Made by a program: the position numbers and the translations under genes. From Clostridium thailandense (GTDB taxonomy: Bacteria; Bacillota; Clostridia; Clostridiales; Clostridiaceae), in the NCBI RefSeq assembly GCF_019207025.1, contig NZ_JAEEGC010000108.1, forward strand, positions 1 to 39,695: a DNA stretch of 39,695 bases, written 5' to 3'. This document shows, in pieces, positions 26,569 through 34,629 of this stretch; within the stretch, counting starts at the first letter, position 1; every line of letters starts with the position of its first letter. A model generated the notes under the pieces. It was given only the letters and a program-made list of their open reading frames with translations. It did not search any database and had not been told where the DNA came from.

Positions 26569-27420
26569 ATGTTTATGAAAAAAGAGAATTTATTGAGAGT
26601 ATTAATGGTTATAGCGGGTAGTTTAATATATTCTATTGGAGTTAATTTATTTATTATACCTCATAAGCTTCTTAGCGGAGGAGTTGCTGGTATAGCGATA
26701 ATTCTTCAATATTTAACAGGAATGCAGTCTGGTTATTTTATAATTCTTATAAATATTCCAATATTCCTAATAGGTATTAGAGCTATCGATAAAGAATTTG
26801 GTATTTTTAGTTTCATAGGGATGGCATCAATGTCGTTATCATTAATTTTTACGAGAAATCTTCATAATTTATACTATATACCAGATCCACTAGCTGCTTC
26901 ATTATGTGGAGGGCTTTTAACAGGATTAGGAGCAGGAATAATATTTAAGAGCAGAGCATCACAGGGCGGTACAGATATTATAGCCGTAGTAGTTAAAAAG
27001 AAATATGGAATGTCCATAGGAAAAATAGCCTTCATGATTAACGCGGTAATAGTTGCTATGGGTATGGTTATAGGAAATTTACAGGTAGCAGTATATACTT
27101 TAATAGCAATGTATATGAATGCAGCAATAGTTGATAAATTTATTCAAGGCTTTGATAAAGAAAAAGTAGTTTTCATAGTAACTGGAAGATGTGACAAGGT
27201 AAAACAAGCTATTTTGGAAAACCTAGGCAGAGGAGTAACTTACCTTTATGGAGAAGGTGCGTATACAGGAGATAAGAAAAAAGTTATTTACTGTATTCTA
27301 AGCCCTAAGGAACTTGAGGAAGCAAAACACTTAGTTGAAAATATAGATTCATCAGCAGTAGTATCCATTATGGACACAGCTGAAGTTAGAGGAAAAGGAT
27401 TCAAGGCCGCAGCGTTTTAG
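26569..27420 (+). CDS. YitT-family membrane protein (DUF161/DUF2179)
   Basis: 283 residues. Five or six transmembrane helices (about 8-28, 50-72, 77-95, 104-125, 145-170 and a weaker one) with the family start LMVIAGSLIYSIGVNLFIIP and the loop SRASQGGTDIIAVVVKKKYG. The soluble C-terminal DUF2179 domain (about 195-280) contains GRGVTYLYGEGAYTGDKKKV and DTAEVRGKGF. The length is normal. The substrate and role are not established for the family. RBS TAGGAGG is 11 bases before the ATG; a second Met two codons later is also possible. A strong terminator follows. Confidence 0.9.
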   Translation: MFMKKENLLRVLMVIAGSLIYSIGVNLFIIPHKLLSGGVAGIAIILQYLTGMQSGYFIILINIPIFLIGIRAIDKEFGIFSFIGMASMSLSLIFTRNLHNLYYIPDPLAASLCGGLLTGLGAGIIFKSRASQGGTDIIAVVVKKKYGMSIGKIAFMINAVIVAMGMVIGNLQVAVYTLIAMYMNAAIVDKFIQGFDKEKVVFIVTGRCDKVKQAILENLGRGVTYLYGEGAYTGDKKKVIYCILSPKELEEAKHLVENIDSSAVVSIMDTAEVRGKGFKAAAF

Positions 27421-27470
27421 CTTCCAATAACTTATGGTAAATTAATTAATAATATTCTGGTTTAAATATT

Positions 27471-27499
27471 AAAGGTGTAGCGTTTTGCTACGCCTTTTT
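27471..27499 (+). terminator. Terminator after the YitT gene
   Basis: AAAGGTGTAGC (27471-27481), loop GTTTT, GCTACGCCTTT, then TTATTT. The 11-bp stem has one G-U pair. Confidence 0.8.
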
Positions 27500-27634
27500 A
27501 TTTAAATTAGACGACTCTTTTTAATTAATTATGAACTGAAGTTTCCTGTTAGTTAACTTTTTCTACTAAGATCAACTACAAATCCATTTACGAGAGCTGA
27601 GCTAGCGCATAAAATATTATTAGAGGTGATAGAT

Positions 27635-28780
27635 ATGAAGGAGTTAAATATAGGAAGATGTATTGTTCAAAAGAGAAAAGAAAAGGGAATAACACAGGAG
27701 CAGCTAGCAGATTACATTGGAGTTTCTAAAGCTTCTGTCTCTAAATGGGAGTCTGGATTAAGCTATCCTGATATTTTACTGCTCCCGGAGCTTGCAACTT
27801 ATTTTAATATTTCAGTGGATAAATTGCTAGGATATTCTCCTCAACTTACAAAGGAAGACATAAAAAAAATTTATAATAAGCTTTCCCAGGAATTCGCAGT
27901 AAAGCCCTTTGATGAAGCAATAGAACAGTGCGATAAATTAATAAAAAAGTATAATTCTTGTTTTCCATTTTTGCTTTCTATGATTCAATTATTATTAAAC
28001 TATTCCACTTTAGCAAAAACTGAAGCAATAAAGAAAGAAATTTTTCAGAAATGTATATGGATAAGTAAGAGAGTAAAAGATGAATCAGAGGACATTTCTT
28101 ATATAAAAAAAGCAAATACTATGGAAGCATTGGCAGAGATGGCACTTGGAAACAGCGAAGAAGTTATTCACTTATTAGATAACAAATTAGATCCATATAG
28201 TGGAGAGGATGTTATATTAATTAATGCATATAGGATGCAGGAACAAGTTGATCAGGCAAAGGAAGTGAATCAGATACTACTTTATAACAAGGTAATAAAC
28301 ACCTTAACGCTTTTAAATAATTATCTTTCTTTAAATATGATGGAACCAGTTTTGTTTGAAAAAATTTATTTACAGGGCATTCAGATTATTGATTGCTTTA
28401 AGTTAAAAGAGATCTGGACAAATGATGTTTTTGGAATTCATATAGTTGCAGCACAAGGGTATTTGCTTCAAGAAGAGAAGGAAAAGGCGATAGATGCATT
28501 AGAGCGATATGTGAATACTATTTGTATTATTAAGTTTCCATTGAGTTTTAAAGGAAATGAATATTTTACTCATGTAGGTAAATGGTTTGAAGATAATAAT
28601 TGTATTGGAACAAACACTCCGATGGATGAGATAACAATTAAGAAAAATCTTATTGATATAGTTGCTGAAAATCCTACCTTTGCACCCCTTGGAGAAGATG
28701 AACGGTATAAGTTACTTGTTAAAAAGCTAAAAGAAAAGTTAGGTGAAAAAAATGAAGGCAATAAATATAGAAAAGCTTAA
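27635..28780 (+). CDS. XRE-family transcriptional regulator with helical-repeat C-terminus
   Basis: 381 residues from ATG 27635, preceded by GAGGTGAT; the GTG nine bases earlier overlaps that site. The N-terminal helix-turn-helix (about 4-60) shows KRKEKGITQEQLADYIGVSK and ASVSKWESGLSYPDILLLP. The rest is helical with repeat-like segments (TMEALAEMALGNSEEVIHLL; AAQGYLLQEEKEKAIDALE), as in clostridial regulators that sit before ABC transporter operons. Its 3' end overlaps the next gene, which should be an ABC ATPase but is a fusion remnant. Its target is probably this transporter operon. Confidence 0.85.
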   Translation: MKELNIGRCIVQKRKEKGITQEQLADYIGVSKASVSKWESGLSYPDILLLPELATYFNISVDKLLGYSPQLTKEDIKKIYNKLSQEFAVKPFDEAIEQCDKLIKKYNSCFPFLLSMIQLLLNYSTLAKTEAIKKEIFQKCIWISKRVKDESEDISYIKKANTMEALAEMALGNSEEVIHLLDNKLDPYSGEDVILINAYRMQEQVDQAKEVNQILLYNKVINTLTLLNNYLSLNMMEPVLFEKIYLQGIQIIDCFKLKEIWTNDVFGIHIVAAQGYLLQEEKEKAIDALERYVNTICIIKFPLSFKGNEYFTHVGKWFEDNNCIGTNTPMDEITIKKNLIDIVAENPTFAPLGEDERYKLLVKKLKEKLGEKNEGNKYRKA

Positions 28781-29426
28781 AAAGTCTTATGATGGTCAGA
28801 CTAATGCTTTGAACAATATAGACTTAAGTATATCAAAAGGTGAGATATTTGGATTCCTTGGACCTAATGGTTCAGGGAAAACCACTACAGTTAGGATTCT
28901 CAATGGGATTCTTTCTAAAACATCAGGATATGCTGAGATTTTAGGCATACCTGTAGGGGAAAAGGAGCATAAAACTATGGAGTCTCTGCTTTATACACCA
29001 ATATCCATGGAACAGCTGCTTAGAGCTAAGATTTTAGGTGTCTTTGTGCCTTCTTACATTATAACTTTAGTTTCTTTTATAGCCTTTGGTATCATATTCA
29101 ACATAGGAGGCTTTATCTATTTTGGAGGACTAATTTTTCCAGATATAAAATGGCTTATAACAATATTTTGGATTTGTCCAGTAATCAATTTATTATCTCT
29201 AGTATTTACTGTTATGGTATCCGCAAAGTCAGAAACCTTCCAGGAAGCACAGCAAGTAAGTGGTCTTCTTGTCATTCCGGTAATTCTTATATTAGTAGGT
29301 CAAATGACAGGTGTACTTTTAATTAGTAAGGTTATGATGTTTATAGGGGGAGGTGTACTTTTGATACTTGATTATGTGCTTATAAAGAGAATCTCCTCTA
29401 AATTTATTCCTGAAAAACTTATATAA
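28752..29426 (+). pseudogene. Chimeric ABC transporter remnant: ATPase N-terminus fused in frame to permease C-terminus
   Basis: 224 codons from ATG 28752, overlapping the XRE gene. Residues 1-65 are the start of an ABC ATPase: a good Walker A GPNGSGKTTTVRILNG and then SGYAEILGIP. The sequence then switches without a break to the middle of an ABC-2 permease: EKEHKTMESLLYTPISMEQL, followed by five hydrophobic helices to the end. The Q loop, LSGGQ signature, Walker B and switch His are missing, as is the permease N-terminus. The simplest explanation is an in-frame deletion of well over 1 kb joining an ATPase gene to the adjacent permease gene near 28950. The product cannot be a working transporter, although the open frame is intact. 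Confidence 0.8.
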
Positions 29427-29504
29427 ATATGAACAAGTTGATATAAATAATAACGAGAGAGGCTCCAGATGTATAATGGCAATTGTATCTAGGAAAATAT
29501 GAAA

Positions 29505-29528
29505 GTACAGCTTCTATAAGCTTTGTAC
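29505..29528. promoter_or_regulatory. Inverted repeat upstream of the TetR gene
   Basis: GTACAGCTT and AAGCTTTGTAC form an imperfect dyad around CTAT, about 30 bp before the TetR start. This is a plausible autoregulatory operator. A TATAAT lies upstream at 29472. Confidence 0.4.
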
Positions 29529-29559
29529 ATTTAAAGTGAAGAAAGGAATGATTGATTTT

Positions 29560-30147
29560 ATGTCTACCTCACATGTTACAAAAAATGCCTTGGCTCGTTC
29601 TCTGAAGCAATTGATGAAGCAAACTCCAATAAATAAGATAACAGTAAAGATGGTTACAGATACATGTGGAGTTACAAGGCATACCTTTTACAATCATTTT
29701 CATGATGTTTATGATTTATTGAAATGGATATTTGAGAATGAAGTTATTGAGGAACTTGATCAATGCTGCAGCTTAAATAACTGGAAGACTGGGCTAGTTC
29801 TTGTTCTGCAATATACAATGGATAATAAAACTATCTGTATTAATACAACAAAATCTTTAGGGCGTGAACATCTCGAGGTGTTTTTGTGCAAGATATTTAC
29901 TAAAGTATTAGAAGGTGTTATAAAGGATATAACAAGAGAAATGAATGTTGAAGAAAAAATAAAGAAAGAAACTGCAGTATTTTTTTCTTACGCAATAACA
30001 GGACAATTTTTGGAGTGGATTAACACTGGTCTTAAAGAAAAGAAAGAAGATATTGCCGATAGAGTTGAAAGAATGCTGGGGGGGACCATACTGAGAATTA
30101 TGAAAGTTAATGATAGAAAAACAACTTCACTTATATATAACGCGTAA
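29560..30147 (+). CDS. TetR/AcrR-family regulator (DhaS-like)
   Basis: 195 residues from ATG 29560 (after GAAAGGAA). The start STSHVTKNALARSLKQLMKQ is typical of DhaS-like regulators; the helix-turn-helix continues ITVKMVTDTCGVTRHTFYNHF (about 25-50). The C-terminal ligand domain is helical (TetR_C_8-like, ending EWINTGLKEKKEDIADRVERML). It lies 180 bp upstream of oleate hydratase on the same strand, with a terminator between, so it may sense a fatty acid or related stress and control that gene (inference). Confidence 0.85.
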   Translation: MSTSHVTKNALARSLKQLMKQTPINKITVKMVTDTCGVTRHTFYNHFHDVYDLLKWIFENEVIEELDQCCSLNNWKTGLVLVLQYTMDNKTICINTTKSLGREHLEVFLCKIFTKVLEGVIKDITREMNVEEKIKKETAVFFSYAITGQFLEWINTGLKEKKEDIADRVERMLGGTILRIMKVNDRKTTSLIYNA

Positions 30148-30174
30148 TATACCCTATAATTTACACACTTTATT

Positions 30175-30208
30175 GCATCTGTGAAATTTTTTCACAGATG
30201 CTTTTTTT
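30175..30208 (+). terminator. Terminator after the TetR gene
   Basis: GCATCTGTGAAA pairs perfectly over 12 bp with TTTCACAGATGC, with a tiny T loop, and is followed by seven T. Confidence 0.85.
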
Positions 30209-30270
30209 GTTATTTGAATAAGGTTCTTAAAATAGGTATTATAAATATATAAAACAACGTCAAATCATTT

Positions 30271-30304
30271 AGGGATGCTTAAAAGTTATTCTTCAGCTAT
30301 CCCT
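30271..30304 (+). promoter_or_regulatory. Hairpin or operator in the oleate hydratase leader
   Basis: AGGGATGCTT (30271-30280) and AGCTATCCCT (30295-30304) form a stem with one bulge, ending 14 bp before the Shine-Dalgarno. It could be a TetR-type dyad or an mRNA hairpin; no T tract follows. Confidence 0.35.
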
Positions 30305-30329
30305 TATTATAGGAAAGGAAGGATTTTAT

Positions 30330-32024
30330 ATGAATAATTATCAAAGAATCAATCCAGCTGTACCAAAGAATATTGAAACAAGAAAAGCATATTTGATTGG
30401 CGGAGGAATAGGGTCACTAGCTTCTGCAGCATTTTTAATAAGAGATGGGCATATGCCGGGAAAAAACATCCATATAATTGAACAGCTTGAGGTTTTCGGA
30501 GGCTCCATGGATGGTATAGGAATGGCAGAAAAAGGCTATTCTGCAAGGGGTGGAAGAGAGATCGAAGAGCATTTTGAATGCTTTATGGAACTTTTCAGTT
30601 TCATACCATCTCTAAATGATAAAAATAAAAGCGTACTAGATGAATTTCGTCAGCTTAATATAGAAGAACCTATTGAATCTCACTGCAGATTAGTACAAAA
30701 CCAAGGAGAAAAGGCTGATTTCTCAAGCCTTGGATTATCAAAGAAGAATGCAATGGAGCTTGCAAAGCTTCATATGATGACTGAAGAAGCACTTGGAGCA
30801 ACTACAATAGGAGAATATTTTGAACCTAGTTTCTTCGAAACAAACTTCTGGTACTTCTGGGCAACAATGTTTGCTTTTGAAAAGTGGCATAGTGTAGTTG
30901 AAGTTAAGCGTTATATGGAAAGATTCATGCATTTAATTGGTGGTATGAATAAATTACAAGGTATTCTTCATACTGAATACAATCAATATGACTCTTTAAT
31001 ACTTCCACTTATTACATGGCTTAAGGAGCAGGATATATGCTTTGAAACTGGTTGTAAAGTTACAGATATAGATTTTGATTTTGCAAATAATGAAAAAGTA
31101 GCTACAGCAATTAATTATATTAAAGATGGTAAGAATGAGATAATTAATGTAAAGAATGATGATATAGTATTATTTACTAATGGTTCCATGACTGAGAATA
31201 CAACAAAAGGTGATCTTGACCATGCTGCAATTTTAAATAGATCTGAGGATAAAGGCTGTTTCAGCGTGTGGGAAAAAATAGCGAAGAAGTCACCGGACTT
31301 TGGCCATCCAGAAAAATTCTGCAGTGATATTGATAAGACAAAATGGATGTCCTTTACTATAACCTTAAAGGAGGATGATATTGTATTCCCATATATCTTA
31401 AAGCTTACAGGGGATAAGCCTGGTATGGGTGGACTTGTTACAATAAAAGATTCAAGCTGGCTTATGAGTTGGGTGGTTCCAAAGCATCCACACTTTATAG
31501 GTCAACCGGATAATGTAAAGGTACTTTGGGCCTATGCATTGAATATGGACGTTCCAGGGGACTATATTAAAAAGACTTTCTCAGAATGCACAGGACGTGA
31601 AATGTTTGAAGAGTTGCTTTATCATATGGGCTTAAAAGACAGAATTCCTGAGATTTTAGCACATACAGTCAATGTAATTCCTAGCATGATGCCTTATATT
31701 ACCTCACATTTTATGCCTCGTGTTGCAGGGGACAGACCTAATGTAATTCCAGCAGGCAGCAAGAATTTTGGCTTCCTAGGTCAGTTTGCAGAAATTCCTG
31801 AAGACTGCGTATTCACAGTAGAATATTCTGTAAGAAGCGCTATGATGGCTGTATACGGACTGCTAGGTCTTGAAAAAGAAGTGGATCCAGTATACCCAAG
31901 TCAGTATGACATTCGTGTATTAATTAATGCAGCAAAGACCTGTCTTGGTATTGATAAACTTCCACTAAAAAATATACCGTTAGGTGAATTACTAAAGTAT
32001 AGTGAGCTTGGAAAACTATTATAA
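30330..32024 (+). CDS. ohyA: Oleate hydratase (FAD-dependent, MCRA family)
   Basis: 564 residues, close to the family norm. The FAD-binding start YLIGGGIGSLASAAFLIRDG has the GxGxxG motif (24-29), followed by NIHIIEQLEVFGGSMDGIG. The family-specific GYSARGGREIEEHFECFMEL contains the catalytic-loop Glu residues, and MGGLVTIKDSSWLMSW and IPEDCVFTVEYSVRSAMMAV occur later. The enzyme adds water to the cis-9 double bond of oleate to give 10-hydroxystearate, a detoxification of unsaturated fatty acids. Cytosolic or membrane-associated. RBS GGAAAGGAAGG. Monocistronic with its own terminator; the TetR gene upstream is the likely regulator. Confidence 0.95.
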   Translation: MNNYQRINPAVPKNIETRKAYLIGGGIGSLASAAFLIRDGHMPGKNIHIIEQLEVFGGSMDGIGMAEKGYSARGGREIEEHFECFMELFSFIPSLNDKNKSVLDEFRQLNIEEPIESHCRLVQNQGEKADFSSLGLSKKNAMELAKLHMMTEEALGATTIGEYFEPSFFETNFWYFWATMFAFEKWHSVVEVKRYMERFMHLIGGMNKLQGILHTEYNQYDSLILPLITWLKEQDICFETGCKVTDIDFDFANNEKVATAINYIKDGKNEIINVKNDDIVLFTNGSMTENTTKGDLDHAAILNRSEDKGCFSVWEKIAKKSPDFGHPEKFCSDIDKTKWMSFTITLKEDDIVFPYILKLTGDKPGMGGLVTIKDSSWLMSWVVPKHPHFIGQPDNVKVLWAYALNMDVPGDYIKKTFSECTGREMFEELLYHMGLKDRIPEILAHTVNVIPSMMPYITSHFMPRVAGDRPNVIPAGSKNFGFLGQFAEIPEDCVFTVEYSVRSAMMAVYGLLGLEKEVDPVYPSQYDIRVLINAAKTCLGIDKLPLKNIPLGELLKYSELGKLL

Positions 32025-32052
32025 ATACTTAATTCAAGCTTAGAATAAAGAA

Positions 32053-32086
32053 GGAGAATCCTCAGATGATGGGGGTTCTCCTTTTA
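32053..32086 (+). terminator. Terminator after oleate hydratase
   Basis: GGAGAATCC pairs with GGGTTCTCC (one G-U pair), followed by TTTTAATA. Confidence 0.75.
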
Positions 32087-32091
32087 ATACT

Positions 32092-32172
32092 GATAAACCA
32101 ATATGGAAACATAATTGTGAGCAATGCTCAGCTTATATTCAATATTGCCCTAAGCAAGCCATTCAATGGTGA
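32092..32172 (+). pseudogene. C-terminal remnant of an EFR1-family ferredoxin
   Basis: The frame reads KPIWKHNCEQCSAYIQYCPK, then QAIQW and a stop. The spacing W-(x)4-C-x2-C-x5-C-P and the AIQ motif match the last 4Fe-4S cluster segment of EFR1-type ferredoxins (usually CEHCxACIxxCPxEAIQYG). One cluster Cys is replaced by Tyr and the frame stops early. No start codon; a remnant of about 26 codons. Confidence 0.6.
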
Positions 32173-32223
32173 AAGTTAACTGGAGAATAAAGTGCAAAAA
32201 TTTTAGACTATGTTTATCTAAGT

Positions 32224-32829
32224 TTATTTTTGTGGAAACAATTTATCTTTATAATAGGCTTCGGCTTGATAAACTACAGCTAAAGGATTATGACATAAAA
32301 CTCTATCTTTTACTGCAAAAACTGTTACTGGTGCTTCTGAATATTTTATGAATAAAGAATCATGTCCAACACACAGCCCTAAAACAATATTAAGGTCTGT
32401 TTTTGCTTCATTTAAAAATATTGCCTGACCAATGGGATTACACATAGCTACTTTTGCATTATTTATACCAATTAATTCTCTAGAAATATGACCAGTTTTA
32501 CAAATAACAGAACTTACTTCAAAGCCATTATAAGAAAGTATTTTACTTACTATTTTACTTTCGCTTACTAATCCAATACAAAAGGCTAATCCTATTTTTT
32601 TATAATTGCATTTTTTTGCAAAAGCAATAGTTTCTTCTAATCTTGTCTTTTCGCCGTAACTTTCACTTACGATTAATGCTGAAGCTTGGGCAATTTTATA
32701 GTTTTCTTCATTCTTATATAATGTTTTTATATCATCCATTTTTTTACTTATACATGGACAATTTTTAGGTGCAGTATTTAATTTACCACTGCTGCAGGCA
32801 TGAATAGAACATAGGGCACAATTATACAT
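32224..32829 (-). CDS. DUF1847 protein (Cys-rich, probable metal binding)
   Basis: 201 residues. The N-terminal Cys motif CALCSIHACSSG with NCPC is diagnostic of DUF1847. ARVAASALIVSE-type and RLEETIAFAKKCNYKKIGLAFCIGL segments (RLEETIAFAKKCNYKKIG here) and the CNPIGQAIFLN and GLCVGHDSLF motifs follow. The conserved Cys residues suggest metal or Fe-S binding; the function is unknown. RBS AAGGAGAAG. Divergent from the MocR gene, 146 bp apart. Confidence 0.88.
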   Translation of the reverse strand: MYNCALCSIHACSSGKLNTAPKNCPCISKKMDDIKTLYKNEENYKIAQASALIVSESYGEKTRLEETIAFAKKCNYKKIGLAFCIGLVSESKIVSKILSYNGFEVSSVICKTGHISRELIGINNAKVAMCNPIGQAIFLNEAKTDLNIVLGLCVGHDSLFIKYSEAPVTVFAVKDRVLCHNPLAVVYQAEAYYKDKLFPQK

Positions 32830-32874
32830 AATACTCTTCTCCTTTATTTTGATTTTATCTTTTAAAAATAGTAA

Positions 32875-32903
32875 TTGTTATAAAATGTGGTAACATCTAT
32901 AAT
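32875..32903 (+). promoter_or_regulatory. Promoter of the MocR gene with embedded dyad
   Basis: TTGTTA (32875-32880), a 17-bp spacer and TATAAT (32898-32903). The inverted pair TGTTA/TAACA spans the spacer (32876-32895) and is a candidate autorepression site for the GntR-type regulator it serves. Confidence 0.55.
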
Positions 32904-32974
32904 ATAATAAGAGTTTGTCATATTTAAAAGGGACAGATTTTACTAATTTATGGGTACAGAAGGAGATGAGATTC

Positions 32975-34399
32975 ATGTTTTCATTTACTCCACTTTTAGA
33001 TAATACAATAAATAAACCAATATATTACCAATTATATGAATGTATAAAGAAAGAGATTGTATATGGAAATATTAAAGGTGATGAGAAATTACCATCACTA
33101 AGGAATCTATCGAAAAATCTTCAGTTGAGTAAAAATACTATTGAAGCTGCATATGATCAGCTTTATGCTGAGGGATATATTAAAAGAATTCCTAAGGTTG
33201 GTTATATAGTTGAAAATATAAATTCTGATTTATTAAAGGCAGCACATGTTTCTAATTCTCTAAGTTTTAAGAATGAAGCTGCTGGGAATATAAAAAAATT
33301 AAAATATGATTTAGCGCCTCAATATATGGATAAAGACTGCTATTCCATAAAAACGTGGAAAAATATAATTAATTCAGTTATAAATAATGAATTTGAAAGT
33401 CTTCTAAGTTATGGTGATTCACAGGGAGAGTATGAACTACGCTGTGAAATTGCAAAATATATATATGAAAATAGGGGAGTACAGTGTAAGCCTAATCAAA
33501 TTGCAGTAGGTGCAGGCACACAGTATTGCTTAAATTTGATTTGCCAAATTCTTAGGGAAAATTTTGATAGTATCGGCATGGAGGAACCAGGAAGTAACTA
33601 TATACGATATGTTTTTGAAAGAAATCAATTTGATATTAAACCTATTAATGTGAATGAGAATGGGCTAGATGTAAGGAAACTTGAAAATAGTGGATGTAAG
33701 ATTACATTCGTAACTCCATCTCATCAATTTCCTAAAGGTGTAATCATGTCTGTTAAGAATAGGCTTCAGCTTTTAAATTGGGCACAAAACAATAATGGAA
33801 TTATTATAGAAGATGACTATGATAGTACAATGAGATTTGCTAATAAACCCATTCCTGCGTTGAAAAGTTTAGATAACTTTGACAAAGTAATATATCTAGG
33901 TACATTTTCTAAAATTTTTATTCCAAGTATTCGCATAAGTTTCATGGTACTACCTAATTGGCTGTTAAATTTATATTTAGATAAATATAAAATGAATGGA
34001 CAAACAACTTCCAAGCTGGAACAAATTGCATTAGCACGTTTTATGAATAAGGGTTATTTGCAAAGTCATATTAGAAAAGCGAGAAGACATTATGAAAGAA
34101 AATATAAGGTTATTACCAAAGCGATCCATACCTTTATGGGAGATAAGGTTAACTTAATAAGTAGTAATACTGGTATGAGAGTTATTCTGGAGCTTGAAAC
34201 AAGTCGAAGAGAAGAAGAAATTGTTAACATTGCAAAGAATGCTGGCATAAAAATTACGCCAATTTCTGAGTATTATATAGATAAAAACAATTATAGAAGT
34301 GGAAAGGTTAGAGTGTTGATTTCATATAAGGGAATAGCTATAGAAGATATAGAACCTGTCATTAAGCTATTAAGTGATATTTGGTTTAATCATAACTAA
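32975..34399 (+). CDS. MocR/PdxR-type GntR regulator with aminotransferase domain
   Basis: 474 residues from ATG 32975, about 9 bases after AGGAG; the open frame extends 20 codons further upstream without support. The N-terminal GntR winged helix (about 10-75) shows KPIYYQLYECIKKEI, LPSLRNLSKNLQLSKNTIE and EGYIKRIPKVGYIV. The C-terminal fold-type I aminotransferase domain has the PLP-binding Lys313 in GTFSKIFIPSIRIS, the GAGTQYCLNLICQ helix and the EDDYDSTMRF motif. MocR proteins use PLP as a cofactor or ligand to control vitamin B6 or amino-acid genes. The target here may be its own promoter or the divergent DUF1847 gene. Confidence 0.9.
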   Translation: MFSFTPLLDNTINKPIYYQLYECIKKEIVYGNIKGDEKLPSLRNLSKNLQLSKNTIEAAYDQLYAEGYIKRIPKVGYIVENINSDLLKAAHVSNSLSFKNEAAGNIKKLKYDLAPQYMDKDCYSIKTWKNIINSVINNEFESLLSYGDSQGEYELRCEIAKYIYENRGVQCKPNQIAVGAGTQYCLNLICQILRENFDSIGMEEPGSNYIRYVFERNQFDIKPINVNENGLDVRKLENSGCKITFVTPSHQFPKGVIMSVKNRLQLLNWAQNNNGIIIEDDYDSTMRFANKPIPALKSLDNFDKVIYLGTFSKIFIPSIRISFMVLPNWLLNLYLDKYKMNGQTTSKLEQIALARFMNKGYLQSHIRKARRHYERKYKVITKAIHTFMGDKVNLISSNTGMRVILELETSRREEEIVNIAKNAGIKITPISEYYIDKNNYRSGKVRVLISYKGIAIEDIEPVIKLLSDIWFNHN

Positions 34400-34488
34400 A
34401 AATATTTCTAAATTACATTATTCTTTTGGGAGGAAGAGGAAATATGTACTCTTAGAAGAAAAGGATAGAGCGTTTAATTCTCTTATCT

Positions 34489-34526
34489 AAGTGGCTGTTT
34501 CACTAAGTGCGACAGCCACTTTAAGT
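34489..34526 (+). terminator. Second copy of the GTGGCTGT hairpin
   Basis: AAGTGGCTGT (34489-34498) pairs with ACAGCCACTT (34512-34521), loop TTCACTAAGTGCG, followed by TAAGTTTC. Same stem as at 17319, including the following TTAAGTTT context. It may terminate the MocR gene but is more striking as a duplicated unit next to jetD-like sequence. Confidence 0.65.
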
Positions 34527-34556
34527 TTCAAAATAAATAGTATAGAGTCTTTCATA

Positions 34557-34613
34557 ATGGCTGTTAACCCGAAGCAGGACTCAAAATCAGAATACTGCCA
34601 TCTTGTTGTAGAG
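34557..34613 (+). pseudogene. jetD: Fragment of a second jetD
   Basis: 57 bp align without gaps to 17967-18023 inside the intact jetD, with 46 identical bases by my count. The translation AVNPKQDSKSEYCHLVVE matches AVNPKQFSKSEYYHLVVE of JetD residues 176-193, ending at the TOPRIM Glu. No other jetD sequence is visible on either side, and the MerR-family gene begins on the opposite strand at 34630. This is a relic of a diverged second jetD, not a recent copy, because the third-codon-position differences are spread evenly. Confidence 0.75.
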
Positions 34614-34629
34614 AGGACTTGTACACAAC

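Noticed and set aside
27560..27625. Possible riboswitch upstream of the XRE gene
   Set aside because: Only short GAGCTGAGCTAGC-like dyads are present; no known aptamer blocks and no terminator.
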